Assembly: GCA_900078375.1 (NCBI GenBank)
Contig: FLQS01000089.1
Location: 109,392-173,391 of the forward strand
Source of the DNA: an uncultured Mycobacterium sp.
GTDB lineage: Bacteria > Actinomycetota > Actinomycetes > Mycobacteriales > Mycobacteriaceae
DNA length: 64,000 nucleotides
Direction of reading: 5' to 3'
Shown here one piece after another: positions 1 to 9,250 of the stretch. How positions within the stretch are numbered: the stretch's first letter is position 1; each line of letters opens with the position of its first letter. A model generated the notes under the pieces. That model saw nothing but the letters and a program-made list of their open reading frames with translations, ran no database searches and was not told the DNA's origin. Made by a program: the position numbers and the translations under genes.

Positions 1-3000
1 CGGCGGCATAGGGATTCGGGACGAACCGGGTTGCGGTCAGCCCCGGCTGCTTCCAGTAGCCGCGCGCGATCTGCTCGCCCGCGTAGTACAGCTCGCCGAC
101 GACGCCGACCGGTACCGGCTGCAGCGCATCGTCGAGCAGGTAGACCTGCGACCCCTCCATGGGCTTGCCGATCGTGGGGGTAGGCAGGTCCAGCGGGCCA
201 CGGATCAGCGCACCCGAGGTCTCGGTGGCGCCGATAGCGTTCAGCAGTTCGACGGTCGGGCTGTCGCCCACGCACGCGACGAGGCGCTGCAGCAGCGACA
301 CGTTGACCGGTTCACCACAGGTCACCAGCCGGCGCAGCGCTCGGACGGCATCCGGGGTGCTGTCGACGAGGGCGGACACCAGGCTGGCGACTCCGGTGAC
401 CTGGACCACCGAGTGCCGTTCGATCAGGCCCGCCAACGCCTCGGCGTCGCGGTGCTCGACGTCGTCGGCGACGATCAGCGTCGAACCGGCCACCAGCCCG
501 GCCAGCGTCTCGATGCACCCCTCGAGGAACGTCATCGGGGCCTGTGCCAGCCTGATGTCGTCGCCGGGCACCGGGTAGTGCTTGACTTGCCAGGTCAAGC
601 GCGTGCTCATCGCCCGATGGGTGCCCACGACGCCCTTCGGCTTGCCGGTGGACCCCGAGGTGAACATGAGGTACATCGGGTCGTCCGGACGCGGCGGGGC
701 AAGGGGCGCAACCGGAACCGTGGCATCCAGCTCGGCCCGAATGCCCGGATCGTCCATCGAGATCAACGTGACGCCGTCGGCGGCGGGCATCGTCGCGCCG
801 GCCTCGGCGGTGACGACCACGACCTCCGGCGCGACGTCGTCGAGCATGAATTGTTTGCGCGCCCGCGGGTAGCCCGGATCAAGCGGGAAGAACCCGGCTC
901 CCGCCTTCATGACGCCGACCAGGGCGACCACGAGGTCGATTCCGCGGCGCATCGACATCCCGACCAGCGAGCCCGGACCGACACCGTGGCGCACGAGCAG
1001 ATGCGCGAACCGATCCGAGCGGTGATGCAGCGCAGGGTAATCCAGGGACTGGTCACCGCATCGCAACGCCACCCGGTCCGTGCCCCAGGCGCGGCTGGCC
1101 TCGAGCAGTTCCGGCACCGTCCTGGCTCGGTCGGCGGGCGACGCGATACCTCGGCTCTGCGCGAGCACCTGATCCAGTTCGGCCGCCCCGAGCAGGTTGA
1201 CATCGCGCAACGTGGCGTCGGGATCGGTGGCGAACGCGTCGATCACCTGGTTTAGCCAGAAGGTGAAGCGCTGCATCGTCGAGGGGTGGTACAGCTCGGT
1301 GCGGTAGATGACGTGGCCGCGGTAGCCGTCGTCGCCGACGAAGAAGTTCACGCTCAGATCAGCGTGCGCCACATCGAATGTCGGCTCCAGCGCGGTGAAC
1401 CTGGTCTCGCCGTCGGGTGCGGCCTCGATCAGCTGATTCTCGGGCAGCTCTTCGCGAACGTGCACGACGACTCCGAATAGCGGGTTGCGTGACAACGACC
1501 GCACCGGGTTGATCGCGTCCACCACCCTGTCGAAGGGAAGGTCCTGGTTGGCATAGGCGGACAGCGCCATCTCGCGGGCGCGCAGCAGCGCCTCGCGCAG
1601 CGTCGGGTTACCCGACAGATCGTTGCGCAGCACCAGGATATTGACGAAAAAGCCGACCAGCCGATCCAATTCGGTGTCGGCGCGGCCGGCCACCGGGGTG
1701 CCCAGCGGGATGTCGTTGCCGCCGCCGGCTTTGTTCAGGACAACGGCGACGGCGGTCTGCAGGAGCATGAACTCGGTGATGCCCAGCTCTCGGCTGAGTG
1801 CGGTGAGCCGGTCCCGGACGCGGGAGTCGAATCGCAGCGGGATGGCCGCGCCGGCCCCGCCCGCGATCGGCGGCCGGGGCAGATCCGGCCGCAGCCCGGT
1901 GTCCTCGGGCAGCCCGTCGAGCTGGCACACCCAGTACTGCCGCTGCGCATCCATCAGTTCGGTGTCGGAGAGCAGCTCGGCCTGCCATGCCGCGTAATCG
2001 CGGTACTGGATGGGCAGCGGCAGCCAGGACGGCCCCGTCCCCTCGCGCCGCGCGCGGTAGGCGGTGAGCACGTCGGTGAACAGCACACCGGCCGACCAGT
2101 GGTCGGCGGCGATGTGATGCACGACCATCGACAGCACGCATCCCTCGGGCGTACGTAACACCGCGATGCGGATCGGCAGCTCCGACTCGAGTTGGAAGCG
2201 GTGTGCCCGTTCGCCGTCGAGTTGCGTTGTCAGCCAATCCCCGTCCGGACCGTCGAGGCGCCGCACATCGATGGTGTCGGCGCTCTCCACGACCTGACGG
2301 GGAATGCCGTCGATCTCGCGGTAGACGGTGCGCAGGATCTCGTGGCGGGCGACCGCGTCGCCGACCGCGCCGACCAGTGCGTCGACATCACACGGCCCGG
2401 TCAACCTGGCCGCGAAGGGGATGTTGTTCACCGGGCTGGGGCCATCGACGCGGTACTGGAACCAGCTGCGCAGCTGGGCGGCCGACAGCGGGGAATGCTC
2501 GGCATCGGTGTTGCGGGCGACGAGCTGCGGACGTAGCGAATTCGCCTGGCCGTCCGGCAGATCGTCGATCAGCGCCGCAAGCTCGCCGGGGGTGCCGCGC
2601 TCGAACACGTCGCGCACGCTGACCTCGACCCCACAGGCCTCGCGGACCGCGGCGACCAATTTGGTAGCCAGCAGTGAGTGTCCGCCGAGGCTGAAGAACG
2701 AGTCGTCGCAGCCGACCTCGCCGGCCCCGAGTAGCTCGGCGAACAGCGCGGCGACGGCGCGTTCGGTCTCGGTGACCGGTGCGCGATAGTCGACGGCCGG
2801 TCCGATCTCGGGTTCGGGCAGCGCTGGCCGGTCCAGTTTCCCGTTGGCGGTGACCGGGATTTCGTCGATGGCGACGTAGGCGGCCGGGATCATGTAGTCG
2901 GGCAGTGCGGCGGCGACGCGGCTCTTGATGCGATCGATGTCGACGATGTCACCGGCGACCGGCGTCACGTAGGCGATCAGGCTCTTCCCGAGATGCGGCA

Positions 3001-5677
3001 GCTCGGCGGCGATCACGACCGCGTTGCCGACACTGGGATCCACGGTGATGGCTGCGGCCACCTCGCCGAGCTCGATACGGAAGCCGCGAATCTTGACCTG
3101 TTCGTCGGCGCGGCCGACGAACTCGAGGTCACCGTTGCGGTTGCGCCGAGCCAGGTCGCCCGTGCGGTAGAGCCGGCCGCCCGGGTTGAACGGGTCGGCG
3201 ACAAACCGTTCGGCCGTCAGCACCGGGCGGCCGTGGTAGCCGTGCGCCAGTTGTGCTCCACCGATGTAGATTTCGCCGATCACATCGACAGGCACGGGGC
3301 GCAGTGCATTGTCGAGTAGATAGAGCGTGGTGTTGATCTTCGGCTTGCCGATGGGCACCACGCCGGTGCCCTGCCTGCCCTCGACCTTGTAGCGCGAGGC
3401 GTTGATGATCGCTTCGGTAGGCCCGTAGAAGTTGTGTAGCAGCGCATCGAAGGTGGCGTGGAACTTGTCGGCCAGCTCGCCGGGCAGAGCTTCACCACCG
3501 ATCGGCACCCGGCGCAGGGTGCGCCACTGCTCGACTCCGGGCAGCGACAGGAAAAGTCCGAGCAGCGACGGCACGAAGTGCATCGACGTAATGGCCTCAC
3601 GCTGAAGCAGATCGGTGAGGTAGCCGATATCGCGCAGCCCGTCACTGCGCGGAATCACCAGGCGTGCACCCTGGGCGAGAACCCCGAAGATCTCGCCGAT
3701 CGACACATCGAAGCTCGGCGAGGCCACCTGTAGCAGCCGGTCATCCGGACCGATCTGGTACTCGTCGGCGAACCACCGGAAGTAGTCGGCAACGGGTCGG
3801 TGCGGCACCGGAACACCCTTGGGCAAGCCGGTCGAGCCCGACGTGTAGATCAGGTACGCGGTGTTGGCCGGACCGAATGGCCGGACCAGATCCGACGGTG
3901 CGAGGTTATCGCCAGGGAGATTCTCTGTTCCCGTTATCGGTTCGCGCACCACAATTTTGGGATCGGCGTCGGCGAGGATGTAGGCGATTCGGTCGGCTGG
4001 GTATTCGGGATCGACGGGGAGATAGACCGCGCCGGCCTTTGCAATACCCAGGGCGGTGACCACCAGCTCCGGTGATTTGTCCAGCAGCACCGCGACCCGG
4101 TCTTCGGCGCCGATCCCCTGTGCGACCAGCCAGCGCGCATGCTGATTGGCCGCCTCGTTGACCTCGCGATAGCTGTACCGGCGACCCTCGTAGACGACGG
4201 CTGTCGCGTCCGGCTGCTGCGCGGCGCGATCGGCGATCAGCTCACCGAGTGTCAGTGCCGGGCAGTCGAAGTCCGCACCGTGAGACATCTGCTCCAGCCA
4301 GGCCGCATCGGCGTCGTCCAGCACAGTCAGGTCGGCCAGCACCCGATCGGGGTGGGACAGCGCGTCGGCGAGGAGCACGGTGAAACTGTCCAGAAGTTGC
4401 CGGGCCAGCTTTCCGTCGATCACCTCGGTCAGGTACTCGACCTCCACCTGAACCTCACCGCCGGTGAACTCGACCATGAAACCCAAAGGCAACTGCGCGA
4501 ACTGGCCGCGGAACTCGGCCCGTTGGCAGCGCACACCGGGCGGATTGAAGCCGTCGCCATCGGACTCACGCATGCCGAAGCCCACCCGCGCCATCCGCTC
4601 GACGCCGTAGCGGCGGTCCGGGTTGAGTTCCCGCACCACCCGGTCGAGGTTGATCCGCTGGTGGGCGAATGCGCCCACCGCGGTCTCGCGTGCGGCCGTC
4701 ACCAATTCGCGAAAGGTGGTCCAGCGGTTGGGCCGCATCCGCAGCGCGACGGTGTTGCCGTAGTAGCCGATGACGTCATCCGAATGGCGGTTGAGAACCG
4801 GTGCGGCGACCAGGAAGTCGTCGGCGTGGGTGTAGCGGTGCAGCAGTGCCGAGAATGCGGCCAGCAGCACCATGTACGGTGTCGCACCGGCCTCGTGTGC
4901 CAGTTTCGTCACCGCGTCGACGGTGTCGGCGCCCAATCGGGTCGCGCGCCGGTCGGCTCGCCATGCAGACGGCACCGCAGATCCCTTGGGACCAGGCAGT
5001 TCCAGCGGTTCGGGTGGGTCGACGAGCAGCGCGCGCCAATACTCCACATCGGCGTCATCGCTACCTGACGGCGGTGCCGGAGCCGGCGCCAACGGTTCCA
5101 GCACCTCGTCGGTGTAGGCGCGGGTGAGGTCGGCGAAGAACACCCGCCAGGAGGCGTCGTCCCAGGCGATGTGATGGGCCGCCAGCAACAGCACGTGCTC
5201 GCCCGCGCCGACCCGGGCCAGGGTAATCCGTAGCGGCGCCTCGGCGCTCAGGTCGAACGGTGTGGTGAACGCTCGCTGCGCGAGCACCTCCAGACGCAAC
5301 CCACGGGCCTGCGGGCTCAGCTCGCACAACTCGTGCTGGGCCCAGCCCGGTTTCAGGTCCTCGTGCACGCACGCGCTCGGTTCTCCGTCAGCGCCGGCGT
5401 GGTACGTGGTGCGCAGTATCGAGTGGCGGGCGGCGACGGCGTCGACCGCCGCGCGCAGCCGGTCCGCGTCGAGCTCGCCGATCAACCGATACGAGACGCC
5501 GACGTTCAGCAGTGCGCCGGTGGGGTCGATGGACTGGACGAACCACATTCGGCGCTGACCGTCCGTCATTACCGCAGAATCGGCGGCAGCCGTTGGTTCC
5601 GCCAGCAGTCCGCGCTGAGCGAGCCTGTGGCGCAACAGCTCCAGCCGATGTTGATCGGCATCAAGGGTGTCAGTCAT
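1..5677 (-). CDS. Dimodular NRPS (C-A-PCP-C-A visible), MbtE/MbtF-like, truncated by window edge
   Basis: About 1,890 residues are visible from an ATG at 5677, which overlaps the mbtB stop (ATGA), so the two are translationally coupled. Domain order read on the minus strand: condensation (HHIAWDD near residue 167), adenylation (YTSGSTG near 610, NFYGPTEA near 740), carrier (GGHSLLATK near 996), second condensation (HHIAADHWS near 1189), second adenylation (FTSGSTGKPKG near 1670). No epimerase or thioesterase is seen before the left edge. In mycobactin assembly, MbtE and MbtF add the two N-hydroxylysine units, and this protein may do the equivalent job. By hand the first A domain reads roughly D-V-G-H-P-G-F-I-N at the specificity positions. 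The second has MTFLEG where the amino-group-binding Asp is expected and NAIGATET at core A5. Identity as an NRPS is certain; product and substrates are inferred. Confidence 0.93.
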   Translation of the reverse strand, partial: MTDTLDADQHRLELLRHRLAQRGLLAEPTAAADSAVMTDGQRRMWFVQSIDPTGALLNVGVSYRLIGELDADRLRAAVDAVAARHSILRTTYHAGADGEPSACVHEDLKPGWAQHELCELSPQARGLRLEVLAQRAFTTPFDLSAEAPLRITLARVGAGEHVLLLAAHHIAWDDASWRVFFADLTRAYTDEVLEPLAPAPAPPSGSDDADVEYWRALLVDPPEPLELPGPKGSAVPSAWRADRRATRLGADTVDAVTKLAHEAGATPYMVLLAAFSALLHRYTHADDFLVAAPVLNRHSDDVIGYYGNTVALRMRPNRWTTFRELVTAARETAVGAFAHQRINLDRVVRELNPDRRYGVERMARVGFGMRESDGDGFNPPGVRCQRAEFRGQFAQLPLGFMVEFTGGEVQVEVEYLTEVIDGKLARQLLDSFTVLLADALSHPDRVLADLTVLDDADAAWLEQMSHGADFDCPALTLGELIADRAAQQPDATAVVYEGRRYSYREVNEAANQHARWLVAQGIGAEDRVAVLLDKSPELVVTALGIAKAGAVYLPVDPEYPADRIAYILADADPKIVVREPITGTENLPGDNLAPSDLVRPFGPANTAYLIYTSGSTGLPKGVPVPHRPVADYFRWFADEYQIGPDDRLLQVASPSFDVSIGEIFGVLAQGARLVIPRSDGLRDIGYLTDLLQREAITSMHFVPSLLGLFLSLPGVEQWRTLRRVPIGGEALPGELADKFHATFDALLHNFYGPTEAIINASRYKVEGRQGTGVVPIGKPKINTTLYLLDNALRPVPVDVIGEIYIGGAQLAHGYHGRPVLTAERFVADPFNPGGRLYRTGDLARRNRNGDLEFVGRADEQVKIRGFRIELGEVAAAITVDPSVGNAVVIAAELPHLGKSLIAYVTPVAGDIVDIDRIKSRVAAALPDYMIPAAYVAIDEIPVTANGKLDRPALPEPEIGPAVDYRAPVTETERAVAALFAELLGAGEVGCDDSFFSLGGHSLLATKLVAAVREACGVEVSVRDVFERGTPGELAALIDDLPDGQANSLRPQLVARNTDAEHSPLSAAQLRSWFQYRVDGPSPVNNIPFAARLTGPCDVDALVGAVGDAVARHEILRTVYREIDGIPRQVVESADTIDVRRLDGPDGDWLTTQLDGERAHRFQLESELPIRIAVLRTPEGCVLSMVVHHIAADHWSAGVLFTDVLTAYRARREGTGPSWLPLPIQYRDYAAWQAELLSDTELMDAQRQYWVCQLDGLPEDTGLRPDLPRPPIAGGAGAAIPLRFDSRVRDRLTALSRELGITEFMLLQTAVAVVLNKAGGGNDIPLGTPVAGRADTELDRLVGFFVNILVLRNDLSGNPTLREALLRAREMALSAYANQDLPFDRVVDAINPVRSLSRNPLFGVVVHVREELPENQLIEAAPDGETRFTALEPTFDVAHADLSVNFFVGDDGYRGHVIYRTELYHPSTMQRFTFWLNQVIDAFATDPDATLRDVNLLGAAELDQVLAQSRGIASPADRARTVPELLEASRAWGTDRVALRCGDQSLDYPALHHRSDRFAHLLVRHGVGPGSLVGMSMRRGIDLVVALVGVMKAGAGFFPLDPGYPRARKQFMLDDVAPEVVVVTAEAGATMPAADGVTLISMDDPGIRAELDATVPVAPLAPPRPDDPMYLMFTSGSTGKPKGVVGTHRAMSTRLTWQVKHYPVPGDDIRLAQAPMTFLEGCIETLAGLVAGSTLIVADDVEHRDAEALAGLIERHSVVQVTGVASLVSALVDSTPDAVRALRRLVTCGEPVNVSLLQRLVACVGDSPTVELLNAIGATETSGALIRGPLDLPTPTIGKPMEGSQVYLLDDALQPVPVGVVGELYYAGEQIARGYWKQPGLTATRFVPNPYAA

Positions 5678-8600
5678 GGCATCTCCGTGGTCAGCGCCAG
5701 GGCCACCTCAGCGGTGTCCATGTCGGTCACTTCGAGGTACAACTCCGCGATCTCGTCGAGTCGCTCGGCGGGTTCGAGTTCGCGCAGTCGGTTGGCCAGG
5801 CCTTCGATGGTTCGGGTGGCAAAGATGTCGGCGACGCTGAGGCCCGAGATGTCCAGCCATTGTCGGACCCGCGCAACCACGGTGGTAGCCAGGACGGAGT
5901 CGCCGCCCAGGCTGAAGAAGTCATCGTCGACTCCCAGCCTGGACACGCCGAGAACTCCTGTGATGAGCGAGGCCAGCGCCGACTGCAGGGGGCCGGACGC
6001 GGGCCGGTGCCCGGACGCGGATTCCGCCTGTTGCGCCAGCCGCCGTGCGATGGCCTGCCGGTCGACCTTGCCGCCCAGTGTGTACGGGATCCGGTCGACC
6101 GCCTCGATGTGCTGCGGAACCATGTGGGGCGGAACTTCTTTGCCGAGCTGATTCCGGAGTGCGTCGACCGTCAGTGAACCCGGTGCCAGCGCAACTGCCG
6201 CCGCCAGCCAATCCTGGGAGCCGGTGCGGGCGGGGATGGTCACCGCAACGGCGCCCTGCACGCCGACGACCCGCTGCAACGCCGCCTCGACCTCGCCGAG
6301 TTCGACCCGGTAGCCGCTGATCTTGACCCGGTTATCGGCCCGCCCGACGAATTCACATGTCCCGTCCGGCCAGAAGCGGGCGAGATCACCGGTGCGATAC
6401 CAGCGGACGCCGTCGTGGTCGACGAAGCGCTCGGCGGTCAGGTCGGGCCTGCCCCGATAGCCGCGTGCGACCCCGCGCCCACCGACCCACAACTCACCGA
6501 CCACCCAGTCCGGGCAGTCCGCGCCGCTGGCGGCGACAACGCGGCATCGGTTGTTGGGCAAGGGTTTTCCGAACGGTATCGCGGTCCAGTCGGCCGGTAC
6601 GTCGGCCACCTCGCAGATCGTGTTGTGGATCGCCGTCTCGGTGGCGCCGCCGAGGCCGGCGAACCGCACCGTCGGGGCGCGCTCACGTAGCTGCCGCGCC
6701 ATCGCGGGAGTGACCCAGTCCCCGCCGGTCGGGACCACCCGCACCGTCGGGAGGGGGCCGGCCACGTCGAGCAGCATCGCCAACCAGCCGGGCAGGAAAT
6801 GCAGCACCGTGACCCGATGGGTCTCGATGAGCCGGACCCAATGGTCGGGGTCGCGGCGATGCTCCTCGTCAACCACGACGATCGCCCCGCCGGTGGCCAG
6901 TGTGGCGAAGATGTCCAGCACCGAGATGTCGCATTCCAGCGTGGACAGCGCCAGGCATCGGTCGTCAGCTCCGAGCCCGAAATGCCCGGTGATGAACTCG
7001 ACGGTATTCATCGCCGCGTCGTGAGTGACCTCGACCCCCTTGGGCTCACCAGTCGAGCCGGAAGTGAACAGCACGTAGGCCAGCCGGTTGGGATCGCCGG
7101 CGACAGGGAGCAATTCAGTTCCGCCGCCGCGTGCGATCGCATCGGCAACCGTCATCGCGGGCACCGGCACGTCGAGCAACTCCGTGCCGCACACCAGCGC
7201 GAGATCCACCGCGCCGCCGGCGATCATCCGCTGCGCCCGCTCGTGCGGCTGGTCGACACCGACGGGAAGATAGACCCCGCCTGCGGCATGGATCCCCAGC
7301 AGCGCCGGCACCTGTTCGGCGGTCTTGGGGCCGAGCACTGCGACGGTCCCTCCGTCGGGGAGCCCGGCAGCACGCAAGGAGGCGGCAACCGCGAGCACCT
7401 GCCGGCGCAGCTCCCCGTATGTCAGATCGCCCATACTACTGAAAACCGCTGGTGCGTCGGGCTGTTCGGACGCGGCGGCGAAGAACCCGTCGTGCAACAT
7501 CCGTCCGCTCGGGATCGTGGCCGTCGTCACCGCTTCCCGAGCGTCGCGCTGCTGCGCGGGCAACAACGGTCCCCGCGCGATGTCCCAGGCGTCGTCGTCG
7601 TGAGCGAGGCGTCGCACCTCGTCGATGTGACGGGCGAACATCGCATCGATCACCCCGGGGCGGAACGCGTCCTCCCTGACATCCCAGTTCAGCAGGACGC
7701 CGCCGTCGAATTCGGTCACCTGGGCGTCGAGCAGGACCTGCGGGCCTTGCGAGATGATCCACTCCGGCGACCCGAATTGCGTTGTCACCTCGGGGCTGAA
7801 CAGCTCGCCGAGACCAAGTGCACTGGTGAACACCACCGGTGCCAGTGCCTGCGTCCCGCGGTGGCGGCCCAGATCTCGCAGCACCGACAACCCCGGATAC
7901 GACGCGTGCGCCGCCGCCTCGTGCATGGTCTGCTGCACCACCCGCGCCCGCTGAGCCGGGGTGGCAGCGGCGGCGAGATCGATGTCGAGCAGCAGCGATG
8001 ACGTGAAGTCACCGACAACTCTGTCGACTTCCGCGTGCAGTGGTTCACGTCCGAACAGCGGGACGTTGAGCAGGAAGCGGGGGTTGGCCGACCAACCGGC
8101 CACCGTGTCGGCGAAGGACGCCGCCAGCGTCATCGCCGGTGTCACGCCGCGCTGCCGGGCGCGATCGAACAGGCCGTCGCGCGTGGCCGGATCGAGCCAA
8201 TGCCAGCGACGCCCCGCGCGGCGCGGGTCGGACTGCTGGGCGAGCGGCACCAACGGCAGTGCCGGTCCATCGGGCAGCTCGGGAACCTTCTCGGTCCACC
8301 ATTGCCGATCGGCGTCGAAGCTATCCGGCGGCGAAACCTGTTGACGGTACTGCTGATACGTGTAGCCGATCTCGGCAAGCAGATCGCCGCGGTACAGCGC
8401 GGCAAGGTCGGCCATCAGCGCCCGGTAGCTCAACGCGTCGGCGGCTTGCATGTCCAGGTCGACGTGCAGTCGGGTGCGGTCCCCGGGCAGCAGGGTCAAC
8501 GTCAGCTCGAGCACCCGGCCGTCGAGCTGTTGACACGACTTATCCGCGCGGATGGCCGCCAGCCGGTGCTCGACGGTGGCGTCGTCGACGCCGCGAAGGT

Positions 8601-9159
8601 CCACGACCGCGACGGGTAGCGGGTCCGGCGCAGTGCCGATGCGCTGGGTGCCGTCGGGCAGGAATTCCACCCGCAGCATCGGGTGGCGAGCGGCCAGTTG
8701 GGCGGCTGCCTGGCGAATCCGCTGGGGGTCAACCGCGTTGCCGTCGAACTCGACGTACAGATGGCCGGCCACACCGCCCAGTTGTTGGTCGGCATGCCGA
8801 CCGATCCACATGGCGTGCTGCATCGGGGCCATGGCGAAGGGCTCACCCGGGAGTGTTGGGGATGGGGCCGGCAGGGGCTGGGCCGATACCGGTTCGGGCC
8901 GCTCGGCCGGTGCCAACAGTTCGGTCCACGCGCGGACGGAGGGGGCGGCGGCGAGCCTGGCGAAGTCGATGTCGAATCCGGCGCGACGCCAGTGGCCCGC
9001 CAGCGTCATCATCCGGATCGAGTCCAGACCTTGAGCGATCAGATCGCCGTCCGGATCGATGTCGGTGTGGTCGACGCCGAGCAGCTCTGCGACCCGGCCG
9101 GTGATCATGGCCGCGTCCGGGCCCCCCTGCTGCGGGGAGCCGTCTTCAGCCCCGATCAC
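5674..9159 (-). CDS. mbtB: MbtB: salicyl-oxazoline NRPS (ArCP-Cy-A-PCP)
   Basis: Loads salicyl-AMP made by MbtA onto its aryl carrier domain, then condenses and cyclises it with Ser/Thr to form the hydroxyphenyl-oxazoline cap of mycobactin-type siderophores. GTG start at 9159 with GGAGGCGACA just upstream. Domains: aryl carrier (GQGLDS-type site, here AQGLDSIRMM, near residue 45), heterocyclisation domain with the DxxxxDxxS motif (DMQAADALS near 236), adenylation domain (FTSGSTGEPKG near 700, LECDISVLD for the binding pocket), carrier (GGDSVLATT near 1086). It ends at 1,161 residues, shortly after the carrier, so it lacks the C-terminal thioesterase of the roughly 1,414-residue M. tuberculosis protein. 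Divergent from mbtA, with IdeR-like boxes between; next gene in the operon is the NRPS at 1-5677. Confidence 0.95.
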   Translation of the reverse strand: MIGAEDGSPQQGGPDAAMITGRVAELLGVDHTDIDPDGDLIAQGLDSIRMMTLAGHWRRAGFDIDFARLAAAPSVRAWTELLAPAERPEPVSAQPLPAPSPTLPGEPFAMAPMQHAMWIGRHADQQLGGVAGHLYVEFDGNAVDPQRIRQAAAQLAARHPMLRVEFLPDGTQRIGTAPDPLPVAVVDLRGVDDATVEHRLAAIRADKSCQQLDGRVLELTLTLLPGDRTRLHVDLDMQAADALSYRALMADLAALYRGDLLAEIGYTYQQYRQQVSPPDSFDADRQWWTEKVPELPDGPALPLVPLAQQSDPRRAGRRWHWLDPATRDGLFDRARQRGVTPAMTLAASFADTVAGWSANPRFLLNVPLFGREPLHAEVDRVVGDFTSSLLLDIDLAAAATPAQRARVVQQTMHEAAAHASYPGLSVLRDLGRHRGTQALAPVVFTSALGLGELFSPEVTTQFGSPEWIISQGPQVLLDAQVTEFDGGVLLNWDVREDAFRPGVIDAMFARHIDEVRRLAHDDDAWDIARGPLLPAQQRDAREAVTTATIPSGRMLHDGFFAAASEQPDAPAVFSSMGDLTYGELRRQVLAVAASLRAAGLPDGGTVAVLGPKTAEQVPALLGIHAAGGVYLPVGVDQPHERAQRMIAGGAVDLALVCGTELLDVPVPAMTVADAIARGGGTELLPVAGDPNRLAYVLFTSGSTGEPKGVEVTHDAAMNTVEFITGHFGLGADDRCLALSTLECDISVLDIFATLATGGAIVVVDEEHRRDPDHWVRLIETHRVTVLHFLPGWLAMLLDVAGPLPTVRVVPTGGDWVTPAMARQLRERAPTVRFAGLGGATETAIHNTICEVADVPADWTAIPFGKPLPNNRCRVVAASGADCPDWVVGELWVGGRGVARGYRGRPDLTAERFVDHDGVRWYRTGDLARFWPDGTCEFVGRADNRVKISGYRVELGEVEAALQRVVGVQGAVAVTIPARTGSQDWLAAAVALAPGSLTVDALRNQLGKEVPPHMVPQHIEAVDRIPYTLGGKVDRQAIARRLAQQAESASGHRPASGPLQSALASLITGVLGVSRLGVDDDFFSLGGDSVLATTVVARVRQWLDISGLSVADIFATRTIEGLANRLRELEPAERLDEIAELYLEVTDMDTAEVALALTTEMP

Positions 9160-9173
9160 TGTCGCCTCCCTGC

Positions 9174-9192
9174 ATCTGAATAGCCTCGCCTA
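9174..9192 (-). promoter_or_regulatory. IdeR-like iron box, mbtB side
   Basis: On the minus strand this reads TTAGGCGAGGCTATTCAGA, matching the IdeR consensus (TTAGGTTAGGCTAACCTAA) at about 11 to 12 of 19 positions, with the TTAGG and AGGCTA blocks intact. It ends about 15 bases upstream of the mbtB start. A second box follows at 9195. IdeR-Fe(II) repression of the mbtA-mbtB divergent promoter is established in M. tuberculosis. Confidence 0.6.
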
Positions 9193-9194
9193 AC

Positions 9195-9213
9195 TTTGGG
9201 AAGGCTACCCTAT
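9195..9213 (+). promoter_or_regulatory. IdeR-like iron box, mbtA side
   Basis: TTTGGGAAGGCTACCCTAT matches the IdeR consensus at about 13 of 19 positions. It covers the upstream ATG at 9212 of the long mbtA frame, which argues for the downstream mbtA start at 9251. Confidence 0.65.
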
Positions 9214-9250
9214 GCTTACCTCTCGGATGCCGGCTACCTCAGGGAGCGCA

